From positions 25,630-89,629 of the forward strand of contig JAUSFM010000014.1 in the NCBI GenBank assembly GCA_030651375.1: 64,000 bases of DNA, read 5' to 3'. The DNA is from Candidatus Woesearchaeota archaeon. GTDB taxonomy: Archaea > Nanobdellota > Nanobdellia > Woesearchaeales > UBA12501. Position 1 is the stretch's first letter. Every line of letters begins with the position of its first letter. The translations under genes were made by a program, and so were the position numbers. Below, in pieces: positions 14,555 to 22,952 of the stretch. The notes beneath the pieces are model-generated. The model was not told the DNA's origin, made no database searches, and was given only the letters and a program-made list of their open reading frames with translations.

Positions 14555-16213
14555 ATGAGTATGGAAGCACGCCTCACTGAAGAAGGAGTATGGGAACTGC
14601 CGCCGCTCGAGGAGATTCTGGTACAAGGTGACCAGATGTGGGTGCAGAATGGTTTTTCGGAAAAAAAACGCGGCCAGCGGCGTGAACAAGTTACCGAGGA
14701 ATATGAATTATATCAGCGCGTTGTTGCATTGTGGCAGCAGGGCATATCGTATCATTTTATCGGGAAAAAAGTAGGTAAGAAAGGCACTGTCATTCGTGAT
14801 TGGATCGGAAAACACAAGCTGCCAAACATCCTTGCAGGAATTGCATACAAGAAAAGACGGGGAAGAAGAATAGATATTCCTGAAGTGCCGAGCAACGACC
14901 TGCTGCGCGTCATTGCCCTCTGCCTCGCAACAACCCGCCATAATGATGTGTACAAGAAACGATGGACGTACGAAAAAAATGATCCGGCGGATCCAGCGTT
15001 AGAATACGCTCGCACGGTACTTACTACAGCATTTGGCAAGGGAAGTTTTCATGAGCATGTCAAGGGAACGGTGAAAAAAGACTATCTTTTTTATCAGATT
15101 ATTTTTCAGTCAGTTGCGTTTTTTGAATATTACAACGCAGTCACCCAGAACAGCACGAGTTTGCCGTGGGAGCAGATGCCAACGCTGGAAGCAAAGCTGG
15201 CCTTTGCCGAGGCATACTGCCAAGGAAGTCTAACGGTTGAAAACGAATATCGGCGCGCACGGCAACAAGCACCAACTCCTACAGGGGTAGTAATAATAAA
15301 AAAGACGACGCCTGAAAATGTTTCAATTCTTGAACAAGTCGCCCTTCTGTTGAATGATGTCGGATGCTACCCGTATGTTGGTGTTCTCGACAAGCTGACT
15401 CTCCTGCAGATAACTGACCCTGATGATGTAACACGGCTTCTGGCATATGATGTTGTTCCGGCAGCGTGTTTGAGTGCTGCAGAAAAGATAGCAATTGGCA
15501 AAACCGGCCGGAGAATCAAAGGGCAGCACATGATTCTTCAGGCACATCAGGCAACCCGTGCACTGCCCCAAGGCTTGACACCAGACGTGATTGAGCAGAA
15601 ACAGGAGATTGCAGATCGGTATGGTATCCAAATGAATATGGTAGGTGAATGGTATCGTGATGACAGCACGCCACGCGTTGTGCACCGGCACGCTATTCTG
15701 GGAGAATTGAGAAAAAAACACCGGCGTGAACCAGTGCCAGAACCACCTCGCCTGCACGCGATTGACAATGTTGTACGCAGATTCCTACAGACAACCCCAA
15801 AAAATGAGCCGATGTGCAGATACAGTGCACAACGATATTCTCATGAGGACGCGACATTTTACGCATTCGCATTTCAACGCGGCCAAATTGAAAAAGAACA
15901 CTGGACACGATTGCTCATGCTGCCAGAGGAAGTGCTCCACGCACGCCTTGACCGGACCACGCCGATAACTGTGACAACCAACGGCACCACGTACCAGTTG
16001 GGTTGGCACGCGCTCCGCGAGTATTGCCGAATTGAAGGGTTCCGGCCATACGCCTCGCCGGCTGATGAATGGCGAAGCCATCTCCGAACGATTCGGAATT
16101 GTTTACCGGAGCACGTGACACCGGAACAAACATCGTACCGGCATGATGGGCTCACGTTCACTCTTGCACGCGAAGGAGATATGGTCAAGGTGACGAGCAT
16201 AGATGAAAAATGA
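14555..16213 (+). CDS. HTH protein with degenerate LAGLIDADG-like region
   Basis: 552 aa. Residues about 50-90 form a resolvase-like HTH (YQRVVALWQQGISYHFIGKK, GTVIRDWIGKHKLP). A region around 110-330 resembles a LAGLIDADG homing endonuclease: 'LLRVIALCLATTRHN' and 'KLAFAEAYCQGSLTVE' sit where the two catalytic helices belong, and 'VSILEQVALLLNDVGCYP' matches the following subdomain. The acidic residues normally ending each helix appear replaced (T, Q/G). A second HTH-like stretch occurs near 355. If the assignment is right, it is a nuclease-dead DNA-binding descendant. A TATA box (CTTATAAATCC, 14528-14539) supports the start; ATG 14561 is an alternative. Confidence 0.5.
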   Translation: MSMEARLTEEGVWELPPLEEILVQGDQMWVQNGFSEKKRGQRREQVTEEYELYQRVVALWQQGISYHFIGKKVGKKGTVIRDWIGKHKLPNILAGIAYKKRRGRRIDIPEVPSNDLLRVIALCLATTRHNDVYKKRWTYEKNDPADPALEYARTVLTTAFGKGSFHEHVKGTVKKDYLFYQIIFQSVAFFEYYNAVTQNSTSLPWEQMPTLEAKLAFAEAYCQGSLTVENEYRRARQQAPTPTGVVIIKKTTPENVSILEQVALLLNDVGCYPYVGVLDKLTLLQITDPDDVTRLLAYDVVPAACLSAAEKIAIGKTGRRIKGQHMILQAHQATRALPQGLTPDVIEQKQEIADRYGIQMNMVGEWYRDDSTPRVVHRHAILGELRKKHRREPVPEPPRLHAIDNVVRRFLQTTPKNEPMCRYSAQRYSHEDATFYAFAFQRGQIEKEHWTRLLMLPEEVLHARLDRTTPITVTTNGTTYQLGWHALREYCRIEGFRPYASPADEWRSHLRTIRNCLPEHVTPEQTSYRHDGLTFTLAREGDMVKVTSIDEK

Positions 16214-16250
16214 GAAAGGCTTAAAAATGAGCTCTTTCTCCCCTGGGTGT

Positions 16251-17066
16251 ATGGTCATCATCGACTTTATTGTCAAGCGGCATGGCGAGAAGGAATCCGT
16301 ACCCGGACTTATTTCTTCAACGCCGCAGGATCGCACTGTCCCGCTCTCTGAAAAGGGAAGACTTGAAGAGCAAAGATTTGGCAACGATCATATTCATGCA
16401 TTTCCGCATTATAAGCATGTGATCGGGATTACTTCTGATTATGTACGTGCAGAACAGACGCTTGGCTTGAACCTCTTCGGCGCGGGTTATAATGTGAAGA
16501 ACGGCCAGTTGGTTACCACGGTCGCACGGTCAGATATCGGATTAGGAGTGAACAACCACAACAAAGATGCACATCCGGAAATGCCGAAATATGGCAACGA
16601 ACCGGAAGTTCTGAACGCGTATGTCCGCACGCTTTTCGAAAAATTCTGGCACGCGCGCCCCGGAAATCCGCCGTGCATGGCAGCGTATGCCGCGGCGATG
16701 ATGGATGCTACGGCTTATGCAATAAAGCGGGCGCAGATACTGCCCTTGCCTGACTATGCGCGTGTGCTGGTTGAAATTGTCACGCATTGTCCAGTGATTG
16801 ATGCGGCTGCACACGTTTTTTCAAAAGGAAAGAGTCTGGAACAAGGAGCGTTTCAGACGGGTGAGTTTTTTACTGGACATTATGATCCTTTAGGAGATCG
16901 CATGGAGGGGTTACAATTTGAAATTAAAGGAAGAACGCATAGACCTTTCTCTACATCTGATCGAGTAGATGCGAGTATCGTGGATACTTTAAGAGGCATG
17001 GTTGATTACTACGCACGCGAGGCCCTACCATTGTCCCTTAATATTCCACCCCCACAAACTTTTTAA
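16251..17066 (+). CDS. Histidine phosphatase superfamily protein
   Basis: 271 aa from ATG at 16251. The N-terminus carries the catalytic 'VKRHGEKE' RHG motif, where His would be phosphorylated. A second essential His is probably the one in 'VEIVTHCPVIDAA' near residue 190. An Arg/Glu-containing segment (DYVRAEQT) lies between them, as in phosphoglycerate-mutase-like phosphatases. The start was chosen because a TATA-like GGCTTAAAAATG lies about 25-33 bases upstream. A longer frame from 16203 overlaps the previous gene. Substrate is unknown. It directly precedes the two-component pair but has its own promoter. Confidence 0.7.
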   Translation: MVIIDFIVKRHGEKESVPGLISSTPQDRTVPLSEKGRLEEQRFGNDHIHAFPHYKHVIGITSDYVRAEQTLGLNLFGAGYNVKNGQLVTTVARSDIGLGVNNHNKDAHPEMPKYGNEPEVLNAYVRTLFEKFWHARPGNPPCMAAYAAAMMDATAYAIKRAQILPLPDYARVLVEIVTHCPVIDAAAHVFSKGKSLEQGAFQTGEFFTGHYDPLGDRMEGLQFEIKGRTHRPFSTSDRVDASIVDTLRGMVDYYAREALPLSLNIPPPQTF

Positions 17067-17099
17067 ATAGCGACCTTCTCTCCAAACAGAGGGGTGCCC

Positions 17100-17477
17100 A
17101 TGGCAAAAACAGCAGTTAAAAGAAGCCTTGTCATTGTTGAAGACGACGAGAACATTGCACTGGCAGAACAGCTCATTCTCCAAGACCAGTTTACGGTTCA
17201 CGTCGCCAAAGATGGCGAAGAAGGCCTTGCACTCGTCAGAAAGCACAAGCCGCACGCGGTTGTGTTGGATGTCATGATGCCTCGCCTCAATGGATATGAA
17301 GTGTGCAAAAAAATTCGCGAAGACACCACGCTGAAGCACACGAAAGTTGTCATGGTCACTGCCAAAGACCAGCAGAAAGATGAAACCAAAGGGCTGGACA
17401 CCGGCGCGGATGATTATATCATGAAGCCATTTGAGCCGGCAGAGCTTCTCCACGTTGTTAATCAAGTGTTGGAATAG
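17100..17477 (+). CDS. CheY-like response regulator
   Basis: 125 aa, a single receiver domain with all key residues: acidic pair in IVEDDEN, phospho-acceptor Asp57 in VLDVMMPRLNG, Thr in VVMVTAKD and Lys in DYIMKPFEP. No output domain. It is followed after eight bases by a membrane histidine kinase, so the two form a cognate pair. The ATG at 17100 fits a TATA box (CTTTTTAAATAGC, 17058-17070); an in-frame GTG six bases earlier is less likely. Output must go through another protein; motility or envelope control is a guess. Confidence 0.9.
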   Translation: MAKTAVKRSLVIVEDDENIALAEQLILQDQFTVHVAKDGEEGLALVRKHKPHAVVLDVMMPRLNGYEVCKKIREDTTLKHTKVVMVTAKDQQKDETKGLDTGADDYIMKPFEPAELLHVVNQVLE

Positions 17478-17485
17478 GGGAAAGC

Positions 17486-18946
17486 ATGCCGTTTTCCCTC
17501 ATTGCTGCATATCATGGAATCAACAAGTTTCTGGGCACATTCAGCGGCGACCTGCTGAAAAAAAGCATCGAGTTTGTGCTCATACTGATTATTCTCTACA
17601 TGCTCGCCAGTGAGTACCGCAAGGAAAAAAGCAGCGAGCTGAAATATCTGATTGCCGGCTTTTTTCTGCTGTTGCTGGAAAAAATAGTGATGGTGGCAAT
17701 TCTGTCGCAAGTGGTATTTGTTGGCCCCTCAAATGCAGCAGTAATAAAATACACGCCTATCATCACCAACATGCTGGAAATTGTTGGGATGTTTATCATA
17801 ACCACGACCTTGTTGAGTGACCTGTACCGAACAACGGGAACCATTCTGAAAAAAGGAATTATTGCAGGGGCAGTGTTATATGGCATCACACAGGCGGTGT
17901 GGCTCGCACATATTTTTTTCTTTCCGCGTGACACGCTCACTATTTCAATTTTATTTATTCTCTTTGAAGTTACCAAGATTGCGGTATTGTGGTATCCGAT
18001 TGTGTATCTCATCAAGCACCACAAGCTGACTGAATATTACAAGAAAGTCGCGCTTGCGTTTGGCGTGTATTCCGTCACACCCCTGGTGTACCTGCTGAAC
18101 ATTGTTTTTTTCTTTGGCGCGAACAAGTACCTCAAAGTTATTGCGCATCCGTTTCCGTTTCTTGCCATGCTCCTGCTCCTGCGGGTGATGTTTCTCAAGC
18201 TGGCAGACAAGGCGCTCATCAAAAAAGACCTTGAACTCACCCAACGCCGATATGAGGAAACAAAAAAAATAAGCAAAATGAAAGACGAATTTGTCAGCAC
18301 GGTCAACCACGAGCTGCGCACGCCGTTGACCTCGATGAAACTCTACCTGTCGCTCCTTCGGCAGGGAAAAATGGGTGCGCTCAACGCAGACCAGCAAAAA
18401 GCAGTCGATGTGGTCAACAAAGAAGCAGGCCGGCTTGCCGAATTAATCAGCGATATTCTTGATGTGTCCAAGCTGGAAAGCGGCAAGGAAAAACTGACAC
18501 TGGCAAAAACAAATCTGGCTGCGCTCCTTGATTATACTGCGTATGAAAAATTGATCGACGAGAAAAAAATCCGCATCAAGAATATGGTGCCCAAAAAATT
18601 TCTTGTTGTAGTTGACGCTGCACGATTCAAGCAGGTATTTGTGAACCTGTTAAGCAACGCCATCAAATTCAGCCCGGAGCAGGGAACCATCACGCTTGAT
18701 GCCGAGCGAGGGAAAAAAGTATGGCAGTTCTGGGTACAGGATGAGGGGCCGGGCATTGCCAAGGCGCACCACACAAAAATATTTGAGAAGTTTTACCAAG
18801 TAGAAGATTACTTAACCAGAACAAAAGGCGGCACGGGGCTCGGGCTTCCCATTACGAAAAAAATTGTGGAGATGCATAAGGGAACAATTCGCGTCGAATC
18901 AACACCGGGCAAAGGGAGCAGATTTGTGGTTGAGATGCCGCTTTAG
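17486..18946 (+). CDS. Membrane sensor histidine kinase
   Basis: 486 aa. About seven membrane helices occupy residues ~25-240 with little extracellular sequence. A coiled linker, a HisKA dimerisation domain with NHELRTPL (phospho-acceptor His275) and an HATPase domain follow. The latter has an N box (FVNLLSNAIKFSPEQG), G1 (DEGPGI) and G2 (GGTGLGLPITKKIVE). It phosphorylates itself and probably the adjacent CheY-like regulator. The intramembrane-like sensor suggests detection within or at the membrane. The family is bacterial in character and likely acquired by transfer. Confidence 0.92.
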   Translation: MPFSLIAAYHGINKFLGTFSGDLLKKSIEFVLILIILYMLASEYRKEKSSELKYLIAGFFLLLLEKIVMVAILSQVVFVGPSNAAVIKYTPIITNMLEIVGMFIITTTLLSDLYRTTGTILKKGIIAGAVLYGITQAVWLAHIFFFPRDTLTISILFILFEVTKIAVLWYPIVYLIKHHKLTEYYKKVALAFGVYSVTPLVYLLNIVFFFGANKYLKVIAHPFPFLAMLLLLRVMFLKLADKALIKKDLELTQRRYEETKKISKMKDEFVSTVNHELRTPLTSMKLYLSLLRQGKMGALNADQQKAVDVVNKEAGRLAELISDILDVSKLESGKEKLTLAKTNLAALLDYTAYEKLIDEKKIRIKNMVPKKFLVVVDAARFKQVFVNLLSNAIKFSPEQGTITLDAERGKKVWQFWVQDEGPGIAKAHHTKIFEKFYQVEDYLTRTKGGTGLGLPITKKIVEMHKGTIRVESTPGKGSRFVVEMPL

Positions 18947-18964
18947 AAAATAATGAATGGGGTT

Positions 18965-19214
18965 TAGATCAGCCATCACGAAAGTGGTTTGAATTGGGTT
19001 TTGGCTTGATGTTTGTAGTTGGGTAACGTTTTGACCAATACAAAAACGGGTTGTGCACAACCGGCAAGAAACGGGCAAGATACGGATGCTACCTGCACGC
19101 TCTGATTTTCTTCGCGCGGCGAAAACGTGGCGCCACGTTTTCGCCTCTGATGAAATAGTTGAAGGTGCCGCTGCACCAAAACAGTTCCTTCACAATTCGC
19201 CTCTTGCACATTCT
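18965..19214 (+). repeat. Palindrome-centred intergenic repeat, copy C
   Basis: The core at 19118-19145 is a perfect 28-bp palindrome with half-arm GGCGAAAACGTGGC. Flanks align with copies A and B (shared ATCAGCC, GGTAACGT, CAAGAAACGGGCAAGATAC, GGTGCCGCTGCACC, CCTCTTGC). It fills the gap between the histidine kinase and the protease. The only other signal there is a TATA box (CTTTATAAAAAC) near 19275. Confidence 0.8.
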
Positions 19215-19304
19215 CGTCTTTGGCTGATGTAGAAACGTAATAATTTTTTTAACATCTCGAACACCCCCACAAACTTTATAAAAACTCGTTCCATTAAAAA
19301 GGAA

Positions 19305-20291
19305 ATGCTCATTATCGACAACAAACGAGAGGTGGTAACGGTCATTCTGCTATTTGCCATCATCACGGGCAGCTTCGTGCTCTACGGGCATCACCAAACA
19401 AGAATAGCGAACGCAGAGCTCACGGGCCAGTTGAGCGCCATTCAGGGTGAAATGCGTGAACGCTATGATCGTGTTGATTATGAAATAAAGCGGCTTGCCG
19501 AGGATGTTGATGCGAAAACATACAAGATAAAACAAGACCTGTATCAGCAAAAAGAAGCATCGTCAGGCATCAACGAGCAGTTTTCCGCGCTGCAAAAAGA
19601 AACCCAGAGCAAAATTGGGGAAATTACTGGCCAGCTAAACCGAGCCCATGAAGATGGCCAACGCATTGACGAATTTGAAAAACAACTCAAGCAGGTGAGC
19701 GCGGATTCGAGCGATTTCTCGTCAATAATTCAGAACGGTATGCCATCAGTGGTGAGCGTTGAGACCCTCACCGGAAAAGCCAGCGGCACGATTATCAGCG
19801 ACGATGGATATATCGTAACATCCAAGCACGTCATCGGCGACGCACGCGCGGTAGTAGTCCAGCTGTACAACAAGAACGCGCTGCAGCGCGACCGATTTAC
19901 CGCCCGTGTCGCCGGAGTGAACGACGGATATGACCTTGCGGTGCTGAAAATTGAGCCTAACAAAAAATTGAAGCCGCTGCCTATTGGCGACTCAAAAAAA
20001 ACAGAGCTGGGCGAAAAAGTATTTGCGCTCGGCAACCCGGGGGCAATCGGATTTACCGCAACTGAAGGCATTATCAGCGCAGTTGACCGGTATGTTGGCA
20101 ACATTCCCTATTTCCAGACTGACAGCCCGATTAACATCGGCAATTCCGGCGGGCCACTCATCAACCGCCGCGGAGAAATGGTCGGGCTGAACACGCTGAA
20201 AATTGTCGGCTTGGAAGGAGTGAGCCTTGCACTGCCGTCGTATATTGTTGATGGGATTTCACGTACAATTATCAAGAACGATGCATCGTAG
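19305..20291 (+). CDS. Membrane-anchored trypsin-like serine protease (HtrA/Deg type without PDZ)
   Basis: 328 aa. An N-terminal membrane anchor (about 9-27) is followed by a coiled-coil stalk (about 35-140). The chymotrypsin-like domain has His175 (TSKHVIGD), Asp210 (YDLAVLKIEP) and Ser281 (INIGNSGGPL). 'GTIISDDGYIVTS' and 'ALGNPGAIGFTATEGIIS' are typical of the Deg family. No PDZ domain follows, unlike classic HtrA. It probably acts outside the membrane in protein quality control or maturation. The gene converges on the S-layer-like lipoprotein gene. A TATA box lies about 25 bases before the start. Confidence 0.9.
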   Translation: MLIIDNKREVVTVILLFAIITGSFVLYGHHQTRIANAELTGQLSAIQGEMRERYDRVDYEIKRLAEDVDAKTYKIKQDLYQQKEASSGINEQFSALQKETQSKIGEITGQLNRAHEDGQRIDEFEKQLKQVSADSSDFSSIIQNGMPSVVSVETLTGKASGTIISDDGYIVTSKHVIGDARAVVVQLYNKNALQRDRFTARVAGVNDGYDLAVLKIEPNKKLKPLPIGDSKKTELGEKVFALGNPGAIGFTATEGIISAVDRYVGNIPYFQTDSPINIGNSGGPLINRRGEMVGLNTLKIVGLEGVSLALPSYIVDGISRTIIKNDAS

Positions 20292-20304
20292 ATTAAGAGT
20301 ATAG

Positions 20305-21270
20305 TTAGATTTTCTGCTCAATGCCCACAAGAATGTTTTTCTGGTAGTCAAGCAGCCGCTGTGCCGCGCGCTTTGTTTCAGCGGGTGAATACCCGCCGAC
20401 GTACAGCACCATAGTTTTTTCTGATGTCATAAAGAGCTTAATGAGCCCTTCACCGGGCTTGAAAATCTGGCACTGTCGGGGGTTGGTATTGAAGAACTGC
20501 TGAATCTTGAATAATTCTGCGGCTGCCTTGTTATCGCAGGGGTTGCCGATGACAATATAGTCTTTTGCACCGAGCTGTATTTCGCTGGCCAACATACCTT
20601 TGCCGACTGAGAGCCCTTCGCTCGCAATAGTGATGAGAATGTGTTCGCCGACCACCACATCTTCCGGTGGCGCCTTGTCGCCGACCACAACGGAAAAGCC
20701 TTTCGCAAGGCCGGGAAAGTTTATGAGATTGAGTTTTTCTTGGCTGGAAAAGCTGGTAATGCTGCAGCAGTCTTGGAAGCACGTGTTGCATGTTTCGCCA
20801 TCTTTGCAGAGCGTGTCGCCGCAGCACTGTGAATTGAGTTTTGCAACGCAGACATTATTTTCACACGCGCCGGCTTTGCACACGCCGAGATCTTTTGCTG
20901 TGCAGCTGCCGCAGTCCAGCGGGCAGGTGCACTCGTTTTCATTCGGGCTGCACACGACGTCGCCGCAGGCAGCTTGCAGTTCGTACTTGTCGCACACGCC
21001 GGTATTGTCGACGTCAAGGCAGCACTCGTTGTTGATGATTTTTTGAGGAAGCGTGCAAGTCACAATAGTTTCAATGACACCGGTGCCTTGCTCTTCAATG
21101 AGTTCTGGTGAAGAAGGAATCGGCGCAGGAGGAACAGAAACGACATTGCTGGTCGTGCCGGAATTGCCGACAAGGTCAACTGAGCAGCCAGTGAGAAATG
21201 CCAGAAAAACAAATACACTAACAATGATACGCCAGTTCAGAGTACGCATAGTGCGCATAGTGTACCTCAT
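20305..21270 (-). CDS. Lipoprotein with S-layer-type C-terminal domain
   Basis: 321 aa. The N-terminal signal ends in a lipobox (FLAFLTGCSVD), so the mature protein may be lipid-anchored at Cys near residue 29. A Cys-rich middle (about 70-175) has EF-hand-like or disulfide modules (CCLDVDNTGVCDKYEL, CPLDCGSC). The last ~125 residues resemble the archaeal S-layer domain: 'FSVVVGDKAPPEDVVVGEHI', 'DYIVIGNPCDNKAAAEL', 'TMVLYVGGYSPAETKRAA'. The ATG overlaps the stop of a small membrane-protein gene upstream (ATGA), so they are co-expressed. Function: cell surface, otherwise unknown. Confidence 0.8.
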   Translation of the reverse strand: MRYTMRTMRTLNWRIIVSVFVFLAFLTGCSVDLVGNSGTTSNVVSVPPAPIPSSPELIEEQGTGVIETIVTCTLPQKIINNECCLDVDNTGVCDKYELQAACGDVVCSPNENECTCPLDCGSCTAKDLGVCKAGACENNVCVAKLNSQCCGDTLCKDGETCNTCFQDCCSITSFSSQEKLNLINFPGLAKGFSVVVGDKAPPEDVVVGEHILITIASEGLSVGKGMLASEIQLGAKDYIVIGNPCDNKAAAELFKIQQFFNTNPRQCQIFKPGEGLIKLFMTSEKTMVLYVGGYSPAETKRAAQRLLDYQKNILVGIEQKI

Positions 21271-21440
21271 TTTTTCCGCTCGCGCAGCATGCCAAACAGC
21301 AGGCCGATGATGATTATAACCAGCGCAAGAATCAGCGCCCAGATGTTGACTGCTTCAAGCGATTTTCCCTGCGAGCCCATGAAGATGATGAAAATAACCA
21401 AGATGGCAAAAATGGCCCAGGGGTAGAGTCGGTTGCGCAT
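21267..21440 (-). CDS. Small two-helix membrane protein, coupled to the lipoprotein gene
   Basis: 57 aa: MRNRLYPWAIFAILVIFI, a short polar turn (GSQGKSLEAVN), then a second hydrophobic helix and a basic end (MLRERKK). It is below usual length cut-offs. Support comes from the ATGA overlap with the downstream lipoprotein gene, the TATA box (CTTTAAATAGCC, near 21466-21474) and the clear two-helix pattern. Function is unknown. Confidence 0.65.
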   Translation of the reverse strand: MRNRLYPWAIFAILVIFIIFMGSQGKSLEAVNIWALILALVIIIIGLLFGMLRERKK

Positions 21441-21622
21441 TGTTCTTTTCTTTCCTTTTGGCTATTTAAAGTTAACGATACCCAAATCTTTAAATACCCC
21501 CTCCGGTTCCTGCATCATAATCAAGGGATACCACAGTGCAAGCTGGAGTATGCCGGCGAGAAGAACAGATATTTCTCGCGCCAAAACAATCAAAAAACAA
21601 CCAACACAAGGGAGTTGAACGT

Positions 21623-22078
21623 ATGGCACGTATGCATTCAGGGAAAAAAGGAAAATCCGGCTCAAACCGGCCACTCCAGCAGACCACGAAAAGCTGGATA
21701 CGGCACAAGCCAAAAGAAGTTGAGACGCTTATTGTCAAGCTCGCAAAAGAAGGCCACACCGCATCAACCATCGGCCTCGCACTGCGGGACAATTATGGTG
21801 TTCCTCGCGTCAAGGAGATCGCCGGCAAGACCATCACGCACATTTTGAAAGAGCGCGGCGTGGCAAAAGAGCTGCCTGAAGATCTCATGGCGCTGATTAA
21901 GAAAGCAATTGCGGTTCGCAAGCATCTTGAAGAAAACCGACAGGACCAAGTTGCCAAACGCGGCGTACAGCTAACGGACTCAAAGATCAGGCGGCTGGTT
22001 AAGTACTACAAGCGCAACGAGGTATTGCCTGCTGCGTGGAAGTACGACGTGAAGAATCTCAAGATGTATATCGAATAA
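21623..22078 (+). CDS. rps15: Small-subunit ribosomal protein uS15 (archaeal S15)
   Basis: 151 aa, the length of archaeal/eukaryal uS15 (S13e). The N-terminal extension (MARMHSGKKGKSGSNRP) and the core 'HTASTIGLALRDNYGVPRV', 'LTDSKIRRLVKYYKR' are diagnostic. It binds 16S rRNA in the platform of the 30S subunit. A GGGAG Shine-Dalgarno sequence lies about nine bases upstream of ATG. The TATA box (ATCTTTAAATACC) is near 21487-21497, so the leader is about 100 nt, unusually long for this genome, where most starts are leaderless. A T-rich terminator follows. Confidence 0.95.
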   Translation: MARMHSGKKGKSGSNRPLQQTTKSWIRHKPKEVETLIVKLAKEGHTASTIGLALRDNYGVPRVKEIAGKTITHILKERGVAKELPEDLMALIKKAIAVRKHLEENRQDQVAKRGVQLTDSKIRRLVKYYKRNEVLPAAWKYDVKNLKMYIE

Positions 22079-22140
22079 AGTTTTTTAGTTATTTTTATTT
22101 TACTTTTTTCTTTTTGTATCTCTTTCTTCTGTTTTGTTAT
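22079..22140 (+). terminator. Oligo-T terminator after uS15
   Basis: Runs of T (GTTTTTTAG, TTATTTTTATTTTA, TTTTTTCTTTTTG) begin directly at the stop codon, the usual archaeal intrinsic termination signal. Confidence 0.6.
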
Positions 22141-22228
22141 TCTTCTAACACAACATTTTTATAATTGTCTATCTCAAGACACCAAAGATTCATTTGTTGG
22201 GAACAGAGCCAGGTGCTTGGGTGATACT

Positions 22229-22351
22229 ATGAGAGGGTATAATAGACTGGTATTGGGCGAAAGCGAACAGCAACGCCCCGAGTTCTCTTTGAGAAGCATT
22301 GCTTTAGTTGTGGGTATTATGTTTATTTTTGTCCTGCTGGTTGTGCTGTAA
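22229..22351 (+). CDS. Small single-pass membrane protein
   Basis: 40 aa: a polar N-terminus (MRGYNRLVLGESEQQ), then one hydrophobic helix to the C-terminus (SIALVVGIMFIFVLLVVL). GGGTGAT lies five bases before the ATG, a good Shine-Dalgarno sequence, and a TATA box (TTTTTATAATTG) lies near 22154-22165. The tail-anchored layout recalls SecG/Sec61-beta, but the conserved residues of that family are not clear, so I leave it unnamed. Confidence 0.45.
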   Translation: MRGYNRLVLGESEQQRPEFSLRSIALVVGIMFIFVLLVVL

Positions 22352-22387
22352 AAAAGAGAAACAGAAGAAAAGTTGAACGTCCATAGT

Positions 22388-22556
22388 TATTCTTAATCAT
22401 ATTTAGATTGTTTTTGGTGCATAATTAGATTAATAACCACATTAAAGTTGATTCAGTGCATTTTTATAACATATTCAGATTGATTCAAGAGTATAATTTT
22501 GATTAATTTATCTTCTTGGCATATTCAGTGCAAAAATAGATTAATAATGACAATAT
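22388..22556. promoter_or_regulatory. AT-rich region with iterated ATTCAG/GATTGATTCA-type motifs
   Basis: Repeated variants occur on one strand: ATATTTAGATTG, AATTAGATTAATAA, GTTGATTCAGTGCAT, ACATATTCAGATTGATTCA, TTTTGATTAATTTA, GCATATTCAGTGCA and ATAGATTAATAA. They occupy the space before the winged-helix gene at 22599; the TATA box (ATATTTATAAAA) is at the end. They may be multiple operator half-sites. Confidence 0.5.
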
Positions 22557-22598
22557 TTATAAAAAACAAAAGCAAAGAAGAAATAAAGAGGTGATGGC

Positions 22599-22928
22599 AT
22601 GCACAAACTCGACCTTACACTCTATTCGTGGATACTGCGGGGAAGCCAACGCAGGGAGATCATCAAGGTGATGAACGACCTCAAAATTCCTGCCCAAATC
22701 TTTCGCGAGGCGCAGCACCACAACCCAAAAATCAGCAGAAACAGCGTCAGCGATGTTCTTCGCAGCTTTCAGGAAAAGAGCATTGCCCGCTGCCTTAACC
22801 CCGAGGAAAAAAAAGGGCGGCTGTACCAATTAACGGCAAATGGGCAACTGATTCGCAGTGAGATATTAAACAGTTCTATGCTCCCTGCGCACGAGGACCT
22901 GCAGGAGGAAACAGCGTCAGACAGATAG
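22599..22928 (+). CDS. Small winged-helix DNA-binding protein
   Basis: 109 aa. It shows a winged-helix pattern from 'LYSWILRGSQRREIIKVM' through 'ISRNSVSDVLRSFQEKSIAR' (recognition helix) to 'EEKKGRLYQLTANGQLI' (wing). It resembles archaeal ArsR/MarR-like predicted regulators. The ATG follows AAGAGGTGATGGC (Shine-Dalgarno GAGGTGAT). The iterated AT-rich motifs upstream could be its own targets; this is inference. It converges on the nuclease-like gene. Confidence 0.7.
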   Translation: MHKLDLTLYSWILRGSQRREIIKVMNDLKIPAQIFREAQHHNPKISRNSVSDVLRSFQEKSIARCLNPEEKKGRLYQLTANGQLIRSEILNSSMLPAHEDLQEETASDR

Positions 22929-22952
22929 AGAGATACAAGTGAGAGAAGAGAA

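Noticed and set aside
22388..22556. Possible CRISPR array
   Set aside because: The repeated units are short, irregular and unevenly spaced, with no constant-length spacers and no cas genes nearby.
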